Shown here piece after piece: positions 1-8,011 of a stretch of 64,000 bases of DNA. The first letter of the stretch is position 1. Every line of letters begins with the position of its first letter. The translations under genes and the position numbers were made by a program. The notes beneath the pieces are model-generated. The model was given only the letters and a program-made list of their open reading frames with translations. It was not told where the DNA came from and did no database searches. This DNA comes from Bradyrhizobium sp. WSM1743 (GTDB taxonomy: Bacteria > Pseudomonadota > Alphaproteobacteria > Rhizobiales > Xanthobacteraceae), in the NCBI RefSeq assembly GCF_000473065.1, contig NZ_AXAZ01000014.1:1-64000 (forward strand), read 5' to 3'.

Positions 1-225
1 CGTTGCTAGCGGCTTGAGCTTGCGGGGGCCAGGTTTGGGTCCGGGCTTCCGGTTCAAACCGTCCGGCCCATCGGCGTTCCAGGCTTTGATCCAGTCATGA
101 AGAATCTTGCGGGATATCCCAAGCTCGCGGGCCACAGGAAGGACGCCTTCGCCCCGCTCAACCCGCTTGATCGCCTTCAATTTGTAAGCCGTCGGAAACT
201 GACGCTTCTTTCCTGGTCCTGCCAC
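1..225 (-). CDS. IS transposase, N-terminal helix-turn-helix part (runs off window)
   Basis: This is the first ~75 codons of a transposase whose remainder lies to the left of the window. I place the start at a GTG (225-223), preceded on the minus strand by GAGGA about 8 bases upstream. The visible protein begins VAGPGKKRQFPTAYKLKAIK and contains a helix-turn-helix (VARELGISRKILHDWIKAW), then a Pro/Lys/Gly-rich linker. This is typical of the DNA-binding orfA part of IS transposases that recognise their own inverted repeats. The IS family cannot be fixed from this fragment; IS3-like orfA is one possibility. No terminal inverted repeat can be verified because only one end is in view. Whether the gene is intact is unknown. 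Confidence 0.7.
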   Translation of the reverse strand, partial: MAGPGKKRQFPTAYKLKAIKRVERGEGVLPVARELGISRKILHDWIKAWNADGPDGLNRKPGPKPGPRKLKPLAT

Positions 226-604
226 AGGTCATCCTCGAAATGCCTGTCACTGTAATTATCGTGTCTCACTTCAGGGGTGCAGTCCAGCACTGTCACCGTA
301 ACCTGCATTAGCGAATTCGCTTCGCTAAACCGGCTCACGCGAGGGTTTCAACGCCGTGAAGGAATATTGCCCCACGACTATCTTGGGCCAACCCCGCCCG
401 TCCACTGCATTCCGGTGGTGCATGCAGATACGTTCCAGCTCTTCGGTCTCGACCGCGATCGTGGTCGGCCGATTTGCACAGCCCGACTGATGGCGAACCG
501 ATCGGCCAAAGCGGCAAGAGCGCTGGAGCCTGCCTTCTCCCGCTTGCCGGTCAACGCATGGCATCGACCAAGTTGCTGACCTAACTCTAGCGCGCAGCGT
601 GTGC
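226..604. other. No gene seen; presumed flank of the IS
   Basis: About 380 bases lie between the transposase start and the histidine kinase stop. Small open frames here have no recognisable motif or ribosome site. The segment around 250-285 may hold the outer end of the IS, but the other end is outside the window so an inverted repeat cannot be shown. Confidence 0.5.
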
Positions 605-2317
605 CTACGCGCGGCGGCCGATCTCGGTAGAAACATCTGCGGTCGGGGAGAACGGGCTCTCGCTTTCGCTCTCCGTATCCGCTTTCTCGGACAGCCGGCA
701 TTGGCCGGCGTATTCAGCGGAAATGGTCTCGTCTCGCTCTAGAGGCAGGCTGAATTGAAACACCGCGCCTCGAGTTTCATTCGCGCCCGCCCATATCCGC
801 CCCCCATGCGCTTCGACGATCGAACGGCAAATTGATAATCCCATGCCCATGCCACTGGGCTTGGTCGTGTAGAATGGGTCGAAGACGTGCTCAAGGCTCG
901 CCGGATCCAGCCCCGGCCCCGAATCTCGCAAGCTGACGAGCACGCCATTCAGGGCATCTCTGTCCGTGCAGATCAGCAACTCACGTGGCTCCTCGCGGAC
1001 GGCGCTCATCGCTTCGACGGCGTTGATGATTAAGTTGAGGACCACTTGTTGCAGTTGGACCCGATCTACTCGAATGAGCGGCAAGCCCTCCGCGAGGTGG
1101 GTCCGCACCGAGACGCCGTTCTTCACCACTTCGCCACGGGTCAGAGCTATGATCTCAAGCACTGCCGCGTTGATCTCCATTTCCTCTCGCCGCGGAGGCG
1201 CCTTCTTGATAAGCCCCTGGATCCGACCAATGATCTCGCCGGCTCGCAAGCTATCACGTATTATCCAACCGAGCGTCTGGCGAACCCGATTTAGTTCTGG
1301 CGGTTGAGCATCAAGCCAGTTCAACGCGGCCTCTGCGTTGGCCACAACCGCCCCTATCGGCTGCTTCATTTCATGTGAAATCGAAGCCGTCAGTTGCCCC
1401 ATTGTCGTGACGCGATTGACGTGCGCGAGCTCCATCAGCGCTTCGCGGTAGCGCCCCTCGCTTTCGCGGGCTTCCGCTTCCGCCTGCTTGCGCTCGGTCA
1501 GATTGAGCACGAACGCGACGCCTTGGTCTCGCTGTTCATCGAACGCCGCCGAGCCGATCAGCACGGGCACGCGGCTGCCGTCCTTGCGAAGGTACTCCTT
1601 CTCAAAGGGTTGCACCGCGCCAGTCCTCTTTAATTCTTCCTGGGCGCGTGCGGTGCGATCGCGCCATTCCAGCGGCGTGAGGTCCGTCCAGCGCACACCA
1701 CCTGAGATAAGATCCTCGCGATCGTATCCCACCATACGCAGAAACGTATCATTGGCCTCAAGGAGCCGACCGTCGAGCTCCCAGATGTAGATCCCGATGA
1801 TGTTGGCGTCGACCAGACGCCGGATCTTCGTCTCACGTTCTTCGAGCTGTTTGTGCTGTGCCGCTAAACTTTGCAAATCAATCTGCACCGCGTCGCGCAA
1901 CTGATGCAGCAGTCTGAGGTAGGGCTTGCTGTACTCGTTCCTTTTGTTGTCGAGAACGCAAATCGTTCCGAATACCTCGCCATCGGGCCAACTGATCGGG
2001 ACGCCGAGGTAGGAAATCATCCCCAGCTTGATGTCAGGGTTTGATTTCCACGCTTCATCGCGAAGGGCGTCCGGAACGAGCAGAGGTTGGCACGTTTTCA
2101 TCACCGTTTCGCAGTAGAGCCCGGTGTTAAGCGGTGCGAGCTCGTCCGCTTCGTAGGGGTTCCCCTTGGACTCGCTGGATACGAAAACTTTGATGTTGGG
2201 CGGCTCTACTCGCATGATCAAAGCTGAGGGGACGTGCATGATCTCGGCAAGCACATCCACGATCTCTTGCCATTTATGGATAATTTCAGAAGGTACTTTG
2301 ATCGAGTTGTAGAGCAA
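605..2317 (-). CDS. Soluble GAF-PAS sensor histidine kinase (orphan)
   Basis: Probable cytoplasmic two-component sensor kinase of about 570 residues. From the N-terminus it has a GAF domain (about 15-155), a PAS domain (about 165-275, with IWELDGRLLEANDTFLRMVG), a HisKA dimerisation helix with H-box SISHEMKQP (phospho-accepting His ~315), and a HATPase_c domain with N-box LNLIINAVEAM (Asn ~432), G1 RDSGPGLD and G2 GMGMGLSI. No membrane segment or receiver domain is present. The frame stays open upstream to 2545, but that extension (MAGRTKIGVPLSG...) has no domain content; the TTG at 2317 gives MLYNSIKVPSE, right where the GAF homology begins, so I prefer it. No response regulator gene is adjacent, so its partner is unknown. 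It lies in a stretch that looks acquired. Confidence 0.85.
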   Translation of the reverse strand: MLYNSIKVPSEIIHKWQEIVDVLAEIMHVPSALIMRVEPPNIKVFVSSESKGNPYEADELAPLNTGLYCETVMKTCQPLLVPDALRDEAWKSNPDIKLGMISYLGVPISWPDGEVFGTICVLDNKRNEYSKPYLRLLHQLRDAVQIDLQSLAAQHKQLEERETKIRRLVDANIIGIYIWELDGRLLEANDTFLRMVGYDREDLISGGVRWTDLTPLEWRDRTARAQEELKRTGAVQPFEKEYLRKDGSRVPVLIGSAAFDEQRDQGVAFVLNLTERKQAEAEARESEGRYREALMELAHVNRVTTMGQLTASISHEMKQPIGAVVANAEAALNWLDAQPPELNRVRQTLGWIIRDSLRAGEIIGRIQGLIKKAPPRREEMEINAAVLEIIALTRGEVVKNGVSVRTHLAEGLPLIRVDRVQLQQVVLNLIINAVEAMSAVREEPRELLICTDRDALNGVLVSLRDSGPGLDPASLEHVFDPFYTTKPSGMGMGLSICRSIVEAHGGRIWAGANETRGAVFQFSLPLERDETISAEYAGQCRLSEKADTESESESPFSPTADVSTEIGRRA

Positions 2318-2733
2318 CGGTTGACCCCACCGAATGGCCCGCCGCGGACAACGTGGCCGGGATAGCCTTTCGCTTGCCATCGGCGCGCCCGGCGCCCTCT
2401 CGGGCAGAAGTCTTGCTCGACATGCCCGCTGGACCTGGGAGCCACTATCGCTATCAGCGCCGAGCCGAAAAGACGGGCCAAATTGCTGGACTCCGCCGTC
2501 AGGCAAGCCACTGAGAGGGACGCCGATCTTCGTCCGGCCGGCCAAGGCGCGCTGAAAAGCAGCTTATCACAGCCTCGACCAGGATGTCCCAAGAGAAAGG
2601 GCGGTGCCAGGCTGGTTCAGCTTGAGGGCTTTGATCCTGAGCAGGTTCCAATGCTCAAGTCGAGACCCGTCTTGAGAAGCTTGGCAAAACGCGACGCCTG
2701 TGTATTCCGAGGTCATCGCGCGCGACGTTCATC

Positions 2734-2765
2734 CGAAGCGATGTATTTACGAAGTGATGTATTTA
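2734..2765 (+). repeat. Tandem 16-bp repeat, two copies
   Basis: CGAAGCGATGTATTTA at 2734-2749 is followed directly by CGAAGTGATGTATTTA at 2750-2765, differing by one base. It lies in non-coding sequence; no role can be assigned. Confidence 0.8.
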
Positions 2766-2969
2766 GGTCGATGCCGTCCGTTCCTTCCGACGAGGGAATC
2801 GCGCCGGGTGAAGTGACGGAATGCTTCAGCGCCAATGCCGCCGGATTTCTGCAAGACCGAGGAGGAGCGTACAATGGGGTCGTCATCGCCTGCCTCTCCT
2901 ATCTCTCGACAGCAACGCGCGTCGCCAGCCCCGACCGTCAGCGCGTGCTCGGTACGGAAGCGTTCCACG

Positions 2970-3179
2970 TTACGTGGGGACCGGCGCGGGAAAGACTTTG
3001 TCGCCGGCCTTGAGATCGAGCGGGCGTTGGTAAGGGCCGGAGACTTCGATCATGGCGGGCACAGTCGTCGCCTGTTCGATCTGTTGCCCGATCGCTCGCG
3101 CCCGGGTCGTGGGACGCTCATCTGGGGACAATCGGTCGGCTCGCCGTTCGTTCGCCGGCGTTAACTTTCGGCCTGCCAT
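2970..3179 (-). CDS. Doubtful small hypothetical protein
   Basis: A 69-residue frame starting MAGRKLTPANERRADRL and ending KVFPAPVPT. It is charged, has no membrane segment and no motif I recognise, and lacks a clear ribosome binding site. Its start sits in the tRNA-proximal end of the gene-poor stretch, where integrase genes often begin, but the residues do not resemble an integrase arm-binding domain. It may be a remnant or chance frame. Confidence 0.22.
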   Translation of the reverse strand: MAGRKLTPANERRADRLSPDERPTTRARAIGQQIEQATTVPAMIEVSGPYQRPLDLKAGDKVFPAPVPT

Positions 3180-3188
3180 GGCAGCTTT

Positions 3189-3209
3189 GGGGCTACCTTA
3201 GGGGGCTAC
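3189..3209 (+). repeat. Direct repeat GGGGCTAC x2 near tRNA-Ser 3' end
   Basis: GGGGCTAC occurs at 3189-3196 and 3202-3209, separated by five bases, and is followed by a perfect 14-bp palindrome CCAGAAGCTTCTGG (3211-3224). Paired G-rich TAC-containing repeats like these are often found as integrase arm sites beside integrated elements. The spacing to the tRNA 3' end (about 65 bases) fits, but no integrase gene is present here. Confidence 0.4.
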
Positions 3210-3272
3210 ACCAGAAGCTTCTGGCGTGCAGAAACGCCTTGTTTTACGGGCTTTCTCGAAGTCGTTCTATTA

Positions 3273-3362
3273 TGGCGGAGAGGGAGGGATTCGAACCCCC
3301 GATAGGCTTGCACCTATGCCGCATTTCGAGTGCGGTGCATTCAACCACTCTGCCACCTCTCC
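3273..3362 (-). tRNA. tRNA-Ser (anticodon CGA)
   Basis: Read on the minus strand, a 90-base class II tRNA begins GGAGAGGTGGCAGAGTGG and ends in an encoded CCA. The acceptor stem GGAGAGG pairs with CCTCTCC; the anticodon loop ACTCGAAAT carries CGA; a long variable arm and the T-loop GTTCGAATC are present; the discriminator base is G, as expected for serine tRNAs. It decodes UCG. The tRNA points away from the alpha/beta hydrolase, and its 3' end faces the putative acquired segment. Confidence 0.97.
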
Positions 3363-3606
3363 TGAAGGCGCCATATAGGAGCTGCGGCCCCTGTGGTTGG
3401 GGGCGTTAATAGGCGAGGATGGCGGGCCAGACAAGGCGCCAAAGGGGAAAATCCGCTGCCTCTTTCAGCCCTTGTCGTCCCCCTTGGCCTTTAGCTCCGC
3501 TCCGATGAACCGGAACGGAGCCCTGGATTTTTGTTTTGACGCGTTTTCTTGACGCGAACCGGCGGCCACTTCGCTGGAGAACGCTTCTGCCCCGAAAGGA
3601 ACTGCC

Positions 3607-4470
3607 ATGGAGCATCTGACGATCTCGGCCAATGGCGCCGATTTCCACCTGGTCAGCGCTGGAAAGGGCAAACCGCTGCTTCTGCTGCATGGCTGGCCGG
3701 AATTCTGGCTGACCTGGGAGCCGGTGATGGCGCGTCTTTCGGATCGCTTCATGCTTGTAGCGCCCGATCTGCGCGGCTTCGGCGGCAGCGACAAGCCCGA
3801 AGGGCCTTACGGGCCGGACGGCCACGCGGCGGACATGCTGGCGCTGATGGACGGGCTCGGCATCAGCCGATTCGGCGTGGTCGGCCACGATGTCGGCGGT
3901 GCGGTGATGCAGCCTCTGGCCCGGCAGGCACCGGGGCGGCTCGCTGGGCTGTTCTTCTTCGATTTCGTCCATCCCGGGATCGGGCCGCGCATGGCCGCGC
4001 CTGATAGACTCAACCACATCTGGTACCAGTCCTTCCACCAGATGGAGATGGCGCCTGCGCTGATCGGTGCGAGCCGCGAAAGCTGCCGGCTCTATATCAG
4101 CCATTTCCTCAAAGGCTGGGCTCATCGCAAGAATGCTTTCGACGATGTGCTCGATGCCTTCGTGGACAATTTCCTTGAGGACGGCAATCTCGCCGGCGGC
4201 TTTGCGCATTATAAGGCCTCGCATGCCGGGCGGGTCGCGATGATGAAAGGCGAGGCGCCAAAGCTGCCGCCGATCGAGGTGCCGACCTGCGTGCGCTGGG
4301 CCGAGCACGATCCGCTGTTTCCGTATGCATGGACCGATCGGCTTTCCGAGACCTTCAGCGATCTCGATCTGGCGATGTTTCCGGATGTCGGCCACTTCCC
4401 GCATCGGGAAGATCCGGATCGCGCGGCCGCGGAGATTGCGCGGTTCTTTGCGCGCATCGGCTGGAGCTGA
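3607..4470 (+). CDS. Alpha/beta hydrolase, epoxide hydrolase-like
   Basis: A 287-residue soluble hydrolase. Residues 28-33 HGWPEF form the oxyanion-hole motif typical of epoxide hydrolases and dehalogenases; GHDVGG places an aspartate nucleophile at D95; D235 (WAEHDPLF) is the likely acid and H263 (VGHFPHREDP) the general base. An Asp nucleophile rather than Ser argues for epoxide, haloalkane or haloacetate substrates, and the cap region between about 130 and 210 contains tyrosines that could activate an epoxide. The substrate cannot be told from sequence. The ATG is 6 bases after AAAGGAACT. It stands alone between the tRNA and a block of palindromic repeats. Confidence 0.88.
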   Translation: MEHLTISANGADFHLVSAGKGKPLLLLHGWPEFWLTWEPVMARLSDRFMLVAPDLRGFGGSDKPEGPYGPDGHAADMLALMDGLGISRFGVVGHDVGGAVMQPLARQAPGRLAGLFFFDFVHPGIGPRMAAPDRLNHIWYQSFHQMEMAPALIGASRESCRLYISHFLKGWAHRKNAFDDVLDAFVDNFLEDGNLAGGFAHYKASHAGRVAMMKGEAPKLPPIEVPTCVRWAEHDPLFPYAWTDRLSETFSDLDLAMFPDVGHFPHREDPDRAAAEIARFFARIGWS

Positions 4471-4511
4471 GGTGCGGTGGAAGGTCGAACTCGGGCATCA
4501 ATGGACGTGTG

Positions 4512-4676
4512 CTCCCTCTCCCGCTTGCGGGAGAGGGTCGGGGAGAGGGTGTTTCGGCAATGGGATTATGGATGGTCGAGGACGTCCCTGCGCGGCGAGA
4601 GCCCTCACCCGCCGCGCGCGTGCGATGCTTCGCATCGCCCGGGGCGCGTCGGCCTCTCCCGCAAGCGGGAGAGGCG
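4512..4676. repeat. Palindromic repeat block (CTCTCCCGCTTGCGGGAGAG type)
   Basis: The 4471-4848 gap has no gene. It contains a short inverted repeat at 4515-4536 and its inverted counterpart at 4653-4674 (CCTCTCCCGCAAGCGGGAGA core), flanking about 120 bases. Related blocks occur at 7823-8007 and 62721-62895. The layout is that of a dispersed intergenic palindromic element; it could also act as a transcriptional stop for either neighbour. Confidence 0.75.
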
Positions 4677-4848
4677 AAGAAAAAGGGGTGGGACCGCCAG
4701 ACGCGGTAAACACTGGCGGTCCCGTGCCGCTCATTGAAATACTGGCCGGGAAGGGCGGCTTCGCCGGCCGAGTGGAAGCGACGATTCGACCGTAGCGTGC
4801 GGCTGGCATCCCGCAACGCAATCCGTCCCTTAACCTAACCAGTCAAGG

Positions 4849-5979
4849 TTACTCCTTGTCGTTCTTACCCTTTTTCTTCCCGTTCTCCGTGGAATCCCGG
4901 TCTTTTCCGTTGCCGTTCTCCTTGCGGCGGTTGGTGAAGCGCGCATTGCCGAGCCCGGTGCCGATGGTGAGCACGCCCCAGCGCTGGACGTGCTGCATGA
5001 ACGGCACTTCCGAGAGGCCCTGAACGACGCCGTCATTGTGCATCATGATCGCGGTGTCGTGCTCGCCGATCACAGGGATCGCCTCGACGAGGCTCGCCGG
5101 CAGGTTGAACTTGCTGCTCTCCCAATTGCCCGGCAGGTTCTGCGCGCCCTTCTCGATCGAGCCATCCGCGTTGATCACGCCGGGACAGGCGATGCCGATG
5201 AACGGCGCGAGCTTGAAGCCTTCGGCCTCGGCGTCCTCGATGAGGCCTTCGAGCATCTTGACCAGCCGCTTCACCGCGGCTTCGCGGCTCGGCTCGTCGT
5301 CGGCATGGCGCCACAGATCGGATTTGAAGACGACGGCCTTGGACAGATCGGGCGCCTTCTTCCAGCGGGTCTCGACGATGCCGCAGCGGATGTTGGTCCC
5401 GCCGATATCGACGGCGAGGATGCTGTCATAGGCTTCAAAAATCCAGGACGGCGCGAGGTGCAAGGCGCCGATCAGGCCGGCATCGTCAGGATCGGTGCGG
5501 ATCGGCACCAGGTCGACCTTGAAGCCTTCCGACTTGAGGATGATCTCGGCCCGGGCAATGGCAATCTCGCCGAGCCGGCTGGCGCGAAAGCCGCCGCCGA
5601 CCACGATGCATTCGGTCTTGGCCCAGGCCTTGGTCTTGAGGAATCGCCGCGTGACGTAAGCAAGCTCCTGCGCGAAATCCTCGATCGCGCTGTGCACGAC
5701 GGCCGTGGCCTCCGTATCGTCGCCGACCAGAACGGCATCGAGGGTCTTCTTGCTGAGCTGGTCGGACGCCTCGTCGCCGAACGGATCCTCGCCGCTCTTG
5801 CGCAGCGGCTTGCGCCACTCTTCGAGGATGTCGCGAAATGCGCCCTTGCTGGCGCGGTCGCCCAGAAAGCCTTCGTCGTCCTTGAGCTCGATGTTGAAGC
5901 TGTCGACGTCGACAGACGGCAGGCGACTCGCCCCGTGCTGGGCGATGCCCGTCGTCTTGACCAGTTCGTCCGTTGCCAT
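4849..5979 (-). CDS. ROK-family sugar kinase with circularly permuted motif order
   Basis: A 376-residue ASKHA-fold kinase. The motifs are those of ROK glucokinases but in rotated order. The region normally C-terminal comes first: CIVVGGGFRAS (about 123-134) and DPDDAGLIGALHLAP (163-177). The phosphate-1 loop AVDIGGTNIRCG follows (189-200), then GIACPGVIN (262-270), HNDGVVQGL with probable catalytic D316, and the phosphate-2 loop LTIGTGLGNA (337-346). A Lys/Asn/Glu-rich tail (351-376) closes the protein. No zinc-binding CxCG motif of standard ROK proteins is seen. I start at ATG 5979, six bases after AAGGG; the frame stays open to 6018. Substrate is unknown. It is divergent from rplU. Confidence 0.85.
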   Translation of the reverse strand: MATDELVKTTGIAQHGASRLPSVDVDSFNIELKDDEGFLGDRASKGAFRDILEEWRKPLRKSGEDPFGDEASDQLSKKTLDAVLVGDDTEATAVVHSAIEDFAQELAYVTRRFLKTKAWAKTECIVVGGGFRASRLGEIAIARAEIILKSEGFKVDLVPIRTDPDDAGLIGALHLAPSWIFEAYDSILAVDIGGTNIRCGIVETRWKKAPDLSKAVVFKSDLWRHADDEPSREAAVKRLVKMLEGLIEDAEAEGFKLAPFIGIACPGVINADGSIEKGAQNLPGNWESSKFNLPASLVEAIPVIGEHDTAIMMHNDGVVQGLSEVPFMQHVQRWGVLTIGTGLGNARFTNRRKENGNGKDRDSTENGKKKGKNDKE

Positions 5980-6119
5980 AATAGCCCTTGCCCGCGTGTC
6001 GGATTTGCGAGGACACAACGGGGAGGGAACCCGTTGGTTTCAAGCCGGCCGCAGATTCGGCCCACGCGCCGGAATGGACCCAAATCCTTCAAATCCGGGC
6101 CGTTCTCGCTCGCTTTTCC

Positions 6120-6147
6120 TTGACTTGCGGCTGTTGGCCGCTATAAG
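6120..6147 (+). promoter_or_regulatory. Sigma-70-type promoter for rplU-rpmA
   Basis: TTGACT (6120-6125) and TATAAG (6142-6147) are separated by 16 bases, about 170 bases before rplU. The 5980-6314 gap otherwise has no gene; the long leader before the rplU ATG could hold regulation, but I see no defined structure. Confidence 0.65.
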
Positions 6148-6314
6148 TCCCACAGCCGGCGCGGGGCGTTTCTCGCGCCGCTTGTTTTTGCGTGGGTTTT
6201 CAAAGGGATAACTCCCGCCCGCACAAAACGCGCATAAACCCTTAGCGACTGACAAAAAGCCGGCCCGGACGATGCTCGTCCCGAGGCCGGGATTGAACAC
6301 GAAGGAAAAAAACG

Positions 6315-6701
6315 ATGTTCGCAGTCATCAAAACCGGCGGCAAGCAATACCGCGTCGTGCCGGATGATGTCTTGGAAGTAGGCAAGATCGAAGGCGAAGT
6401 CGGCTCGATCGTGCAGTTGAACGAAGTTCTGGTGGTCGGCGGCGACACGCCGGTGCTGGGCGTTCCCACGGTGGCCGGCGCGTCCGTCGCGGTCGAGGTG
6501 CTCGACCACAAGCGCGGGCCGAAGGTCATCGCCTTCAAGAAGCGCCGCCGCAAGAACTCGCGCCGCAAGCGCGGCTACCGCGACGAGATCACCGTGCTGC
6601 GCGTCAGCGAGATCCTGACCGACGGCGCCAAGCCCACCAAGGGCCCGCGTCCGAAGAAGGAGAAGGTGGCCAAGGAGCCGGCAACGGAAGCCGCCGAATA
6701 A
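6315..6701 (+). CDS. rplU: 50S ribosomal protein L21
   Basis: A 128-residue L21. It starts [14 protein letters not shown], the family's invariant opening, and contains the basic RNA-binding segment [16 protein letters not shown] (about 76-91) that contacts 23S rRNA. The C-terminal tail (about 105-128) is an extended Lys/Pro/Glu-rich stretch, longer than in E. coli L21 (103 residues), as is usual in Rhizobiales. GAAGGAAA sits just upstream of the ATG. It is the first gene of a two-gene operon with rpmA, 102 bases downstream, behind the promoter at 6120-6147. Confidence 0.98.
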   Translation: MFAVIKTGGKQYRVVPDDVLEVGKIEGEVGSIVQLNEVLVVGGDTPVLGVPTVAGASVAVEVLDHKRGPKVIAFKKRRRKNSRRKRGYRDEITVLRVSEILTDGAKPTKGPRPKKEKVAKEPATEAAE

Positions 6702-6711
6702 ATCGAATTGA

Positions 6712-6739
6712 TCACGCCCATTCACGAATTGGGGCGTGA
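6712..6739 (+). terminator. Hairpin between rplU and rpmA (possible attenuator)
   Basis: TCACGCCC (6712-6719) pairs with GGGCGTGA (6732-6739) around a 12-base loop, followed by GAAATTTTG. The downstream T run is short (4), so this may be a partial terminator or an mRNA-stabilising structure that sets the L21/L27 ratio. Confidence 0.4.
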
Positions 6740-6803
6740 GAAATTTTGAAATGATTCCGTCAAGGAATTGATCTAGAAATACGCAGGATTTCGGAGACGA
6801 GCC

Positions 6804-7073
6804 ATGGCTCACAAAAAAGCAGGCGGTTCATCGCGCAACGGACGCGATTCCAAGGGCAAGCGCCTCGGTATCAAGGCGTTCGGCGGGGAGATCGTCACTC
6901 CCGGCAACATCATTGCGCGTCAGCGCGGCACCACCTGGCACCCCGGCCTTAATGTCGGCATGGGTACGGACCACACTTTGTTCGCCAAGATCGAGGGCCG
7001 CGTTGCGTTCCAGGCCAAAGCCAACGGCCGCACCTTCGTATCGGTACTCCCGATCGCAGAGGCTGCTGAATAG
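6804..7073 (+). CDS. rpmA: 50S ribosomal protein L27
   Basis: An 89-residue L27 starting [16 protein letters not shown]. The N-terminal AHKKAGGS tail reaches the peptidyl-transferase centre in the ribosome. There is no N-terminal processing extension of the kind found in Firmicutes L27. The conserved core [16 protein letters not shown] and QRGTTWHPG are both present, and the length matches the family. The ATG follows GGAGACGAGCC. Cotranscribed with rplU; a strong terminator follows at 7151-7183. Confidence 0.98.
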   Translation: MAHKKAGGSSRNGRDSKGKRLGIKAFGGEIVTPGNIIARQRGTTWHPGLNVGMGTDHTLFAKIEGRVAFQAKANGRTFVSVLPIAEAAE

Positions 7074-7150
7074 ACGGTGGATCAAATGGAGTCCGCCGGT
7101 CCCGACTGAACCGGCGGAGTCCTAAAGATCATAAGAGATCGAAGGCTCCA

Positions 7151-7183
7151 GGGGAGGCGGGAAACCGGCCTCCCCTTTTCTTT
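7151..7183 (+). terminator. Rho-independent terminator after rpmA
   Basis: GGGGAGGC (7151-7158) pairs with GCCTCCCC (7168-7175), followed by TTTTCTTT. A second hairpin, TCCGCCGGT/ACCGGCGGA, lies at about 7092-7118 just after the rpmA stop but lacks a T run. Confidence 0.85.
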
Positions 7184-7220
7184 GCTCACTTTGACCTTAG
7201 TGACTTTCACGGAGCCGGAC

Positions 7221-7814
7221 ATGTTGCAGGACTTCTCGAGCGTGACCTTGCAGGAGGCGAGACCCAGCGTCGTCGCCACCGAGCGGCTGACCTTGCGGCG
7301 GCCGACGCTGGCCGACGTCAGGACCATCGCCCGGCTCGCCAATGACCGCCGTGTCGCCGAGAACACGCGCCGCCTGCCGCATCCCTATTCGCAGGACGAC
7401 GCCGCCGAATTCATCCGCGCCACCGCCGAGCTCGGCAGCGAGACCGTGTTCCTGATCGAGCACGATACCGGGCCGCTCGGCATGGTCGGCATCGATTGCT
7501 CGAAGCCCGACAATGCCGAGCTCGGTTACTGGCTCGGCGTCGAGCATTGGGGCCAGGGCTTTGCCACCGAAGCCGCGCGCGGCGCGATCGACTTCTTCTT
7601 CGAGGAGTTCGAGGACGAGCATCTCTACGCCGGTGCCCGCGTCACCAACCCGGCCTCGCGCAAGGTGCTGGAGAAGTGCGGCTTCCAGTGGAGCGGCGTG
7701 CAGCTGCACCGCTTCCTGGCCCTGGGCTCCTCCACGCCCGTCGACTGCTTCCGCCTGTCGCGCGGGGTGTGGGCCTCGCTGAAGAGCTGGAGCAGTGCAA
7801 GACGGGTGCGGTAG
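7221..7814 (+). CDS. GNAT acetyltransferase, RimJ/RimL-like
   Basis: A 197-residue N-acetyltransferase of the RimJ/RimL type (Acetyltransf_3). It opens with the typical TERLTLRRPTLADV strand-helix, then ELGYWLGVEHWGQGFATEAARGAI, which carries the acetyl-CoA pyrophosphate loop (Q/R-x-x-G-x-A equivalent GQGFAT), and NPASRKVLEKCGF near the end. Members acetylate ribosomal protein N-termini or small amines; the substrate here is unknown. I choose the ATG at 7221, with GGAG six bases upstream. The frame is open from a TTG at 7182, but that would overlap the rpmA terminator. It stands alone. Confidence 0.85.
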   Translation: MLQDFSSVTLQEARPSVVATERLTLRRPTLADVRTIARLANDRRVAENTRRLPHPYSQDDAAEFIRATAELGSETVFLIEHDTGPLGMVGIDCSKPDNAELGYWLGVEHWGQGFATEAARGAIDFFFEEFEDEHLYAGARVTNPASRKVLEKCGFQWSGVQLHRFLALGSSTPVDCFRLSRGVWASLKSWSSARRVR

Positions 7815-7822
7815 GGGGCCAA

Positions 7823-8007
7823 TCACCCTCCCCTGGAGGGGGAGGGTCGATCGCGCGAAGCGCGAGCGGGGTGGGGTGATCCCTCCACTCGGGCACTGTT
7901 GGACGTGGGGAGACCGTCACCCCACCCCGCTACGCATTTCGCTTCGCTACATGCGCAGCGACCCACGGGCGAGCTACGCTCGTCCCGGACCCCTCCAGGG
8001 GAGGGTA
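7823..8007. repeat. Palindromic repeat block (CACCCTCCCCTGGAGGGG type)
   Basis: CACCCTCCCCTGGAGGGGGA near 7824 and CCCTCCAGGGGAGGG near 7991-8005 flank GC-rich inverted segments, including a GGGTGGGGTGA/TCACCCCACCC pair. It fills the space between two convergent genes (GNAT and the DMT transporter) and could serve as a bidirectional terminator. Confidence 0.7.
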
Positions 8008-8011
8008 AGAG

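Larger units (their letters stand above)
2318..3272. other. Gene-poor stretch between the kinase and tRNA-Ser
   Basis: Nearly 1 kb without a convincing gene. It holds a 16-bp tandem duplication (2734-2765), one weak small frame (2970-3179, minus) and short repeats next to the tRNA (3189-3224). Open frames on the plus strand (for example 2483-3013) show no domain. The context suggests degraded mobile DNA beside a tRNA integration site; this is inference. Confidence 0.5.

Noticed and set aside
2483..3013. A 176-codon plus-strand frame in the gene-poor stretch
   Set aside because: Overlaps the kinase 5' extension, has no domain or ribosome site, and its composition is not protein-like.
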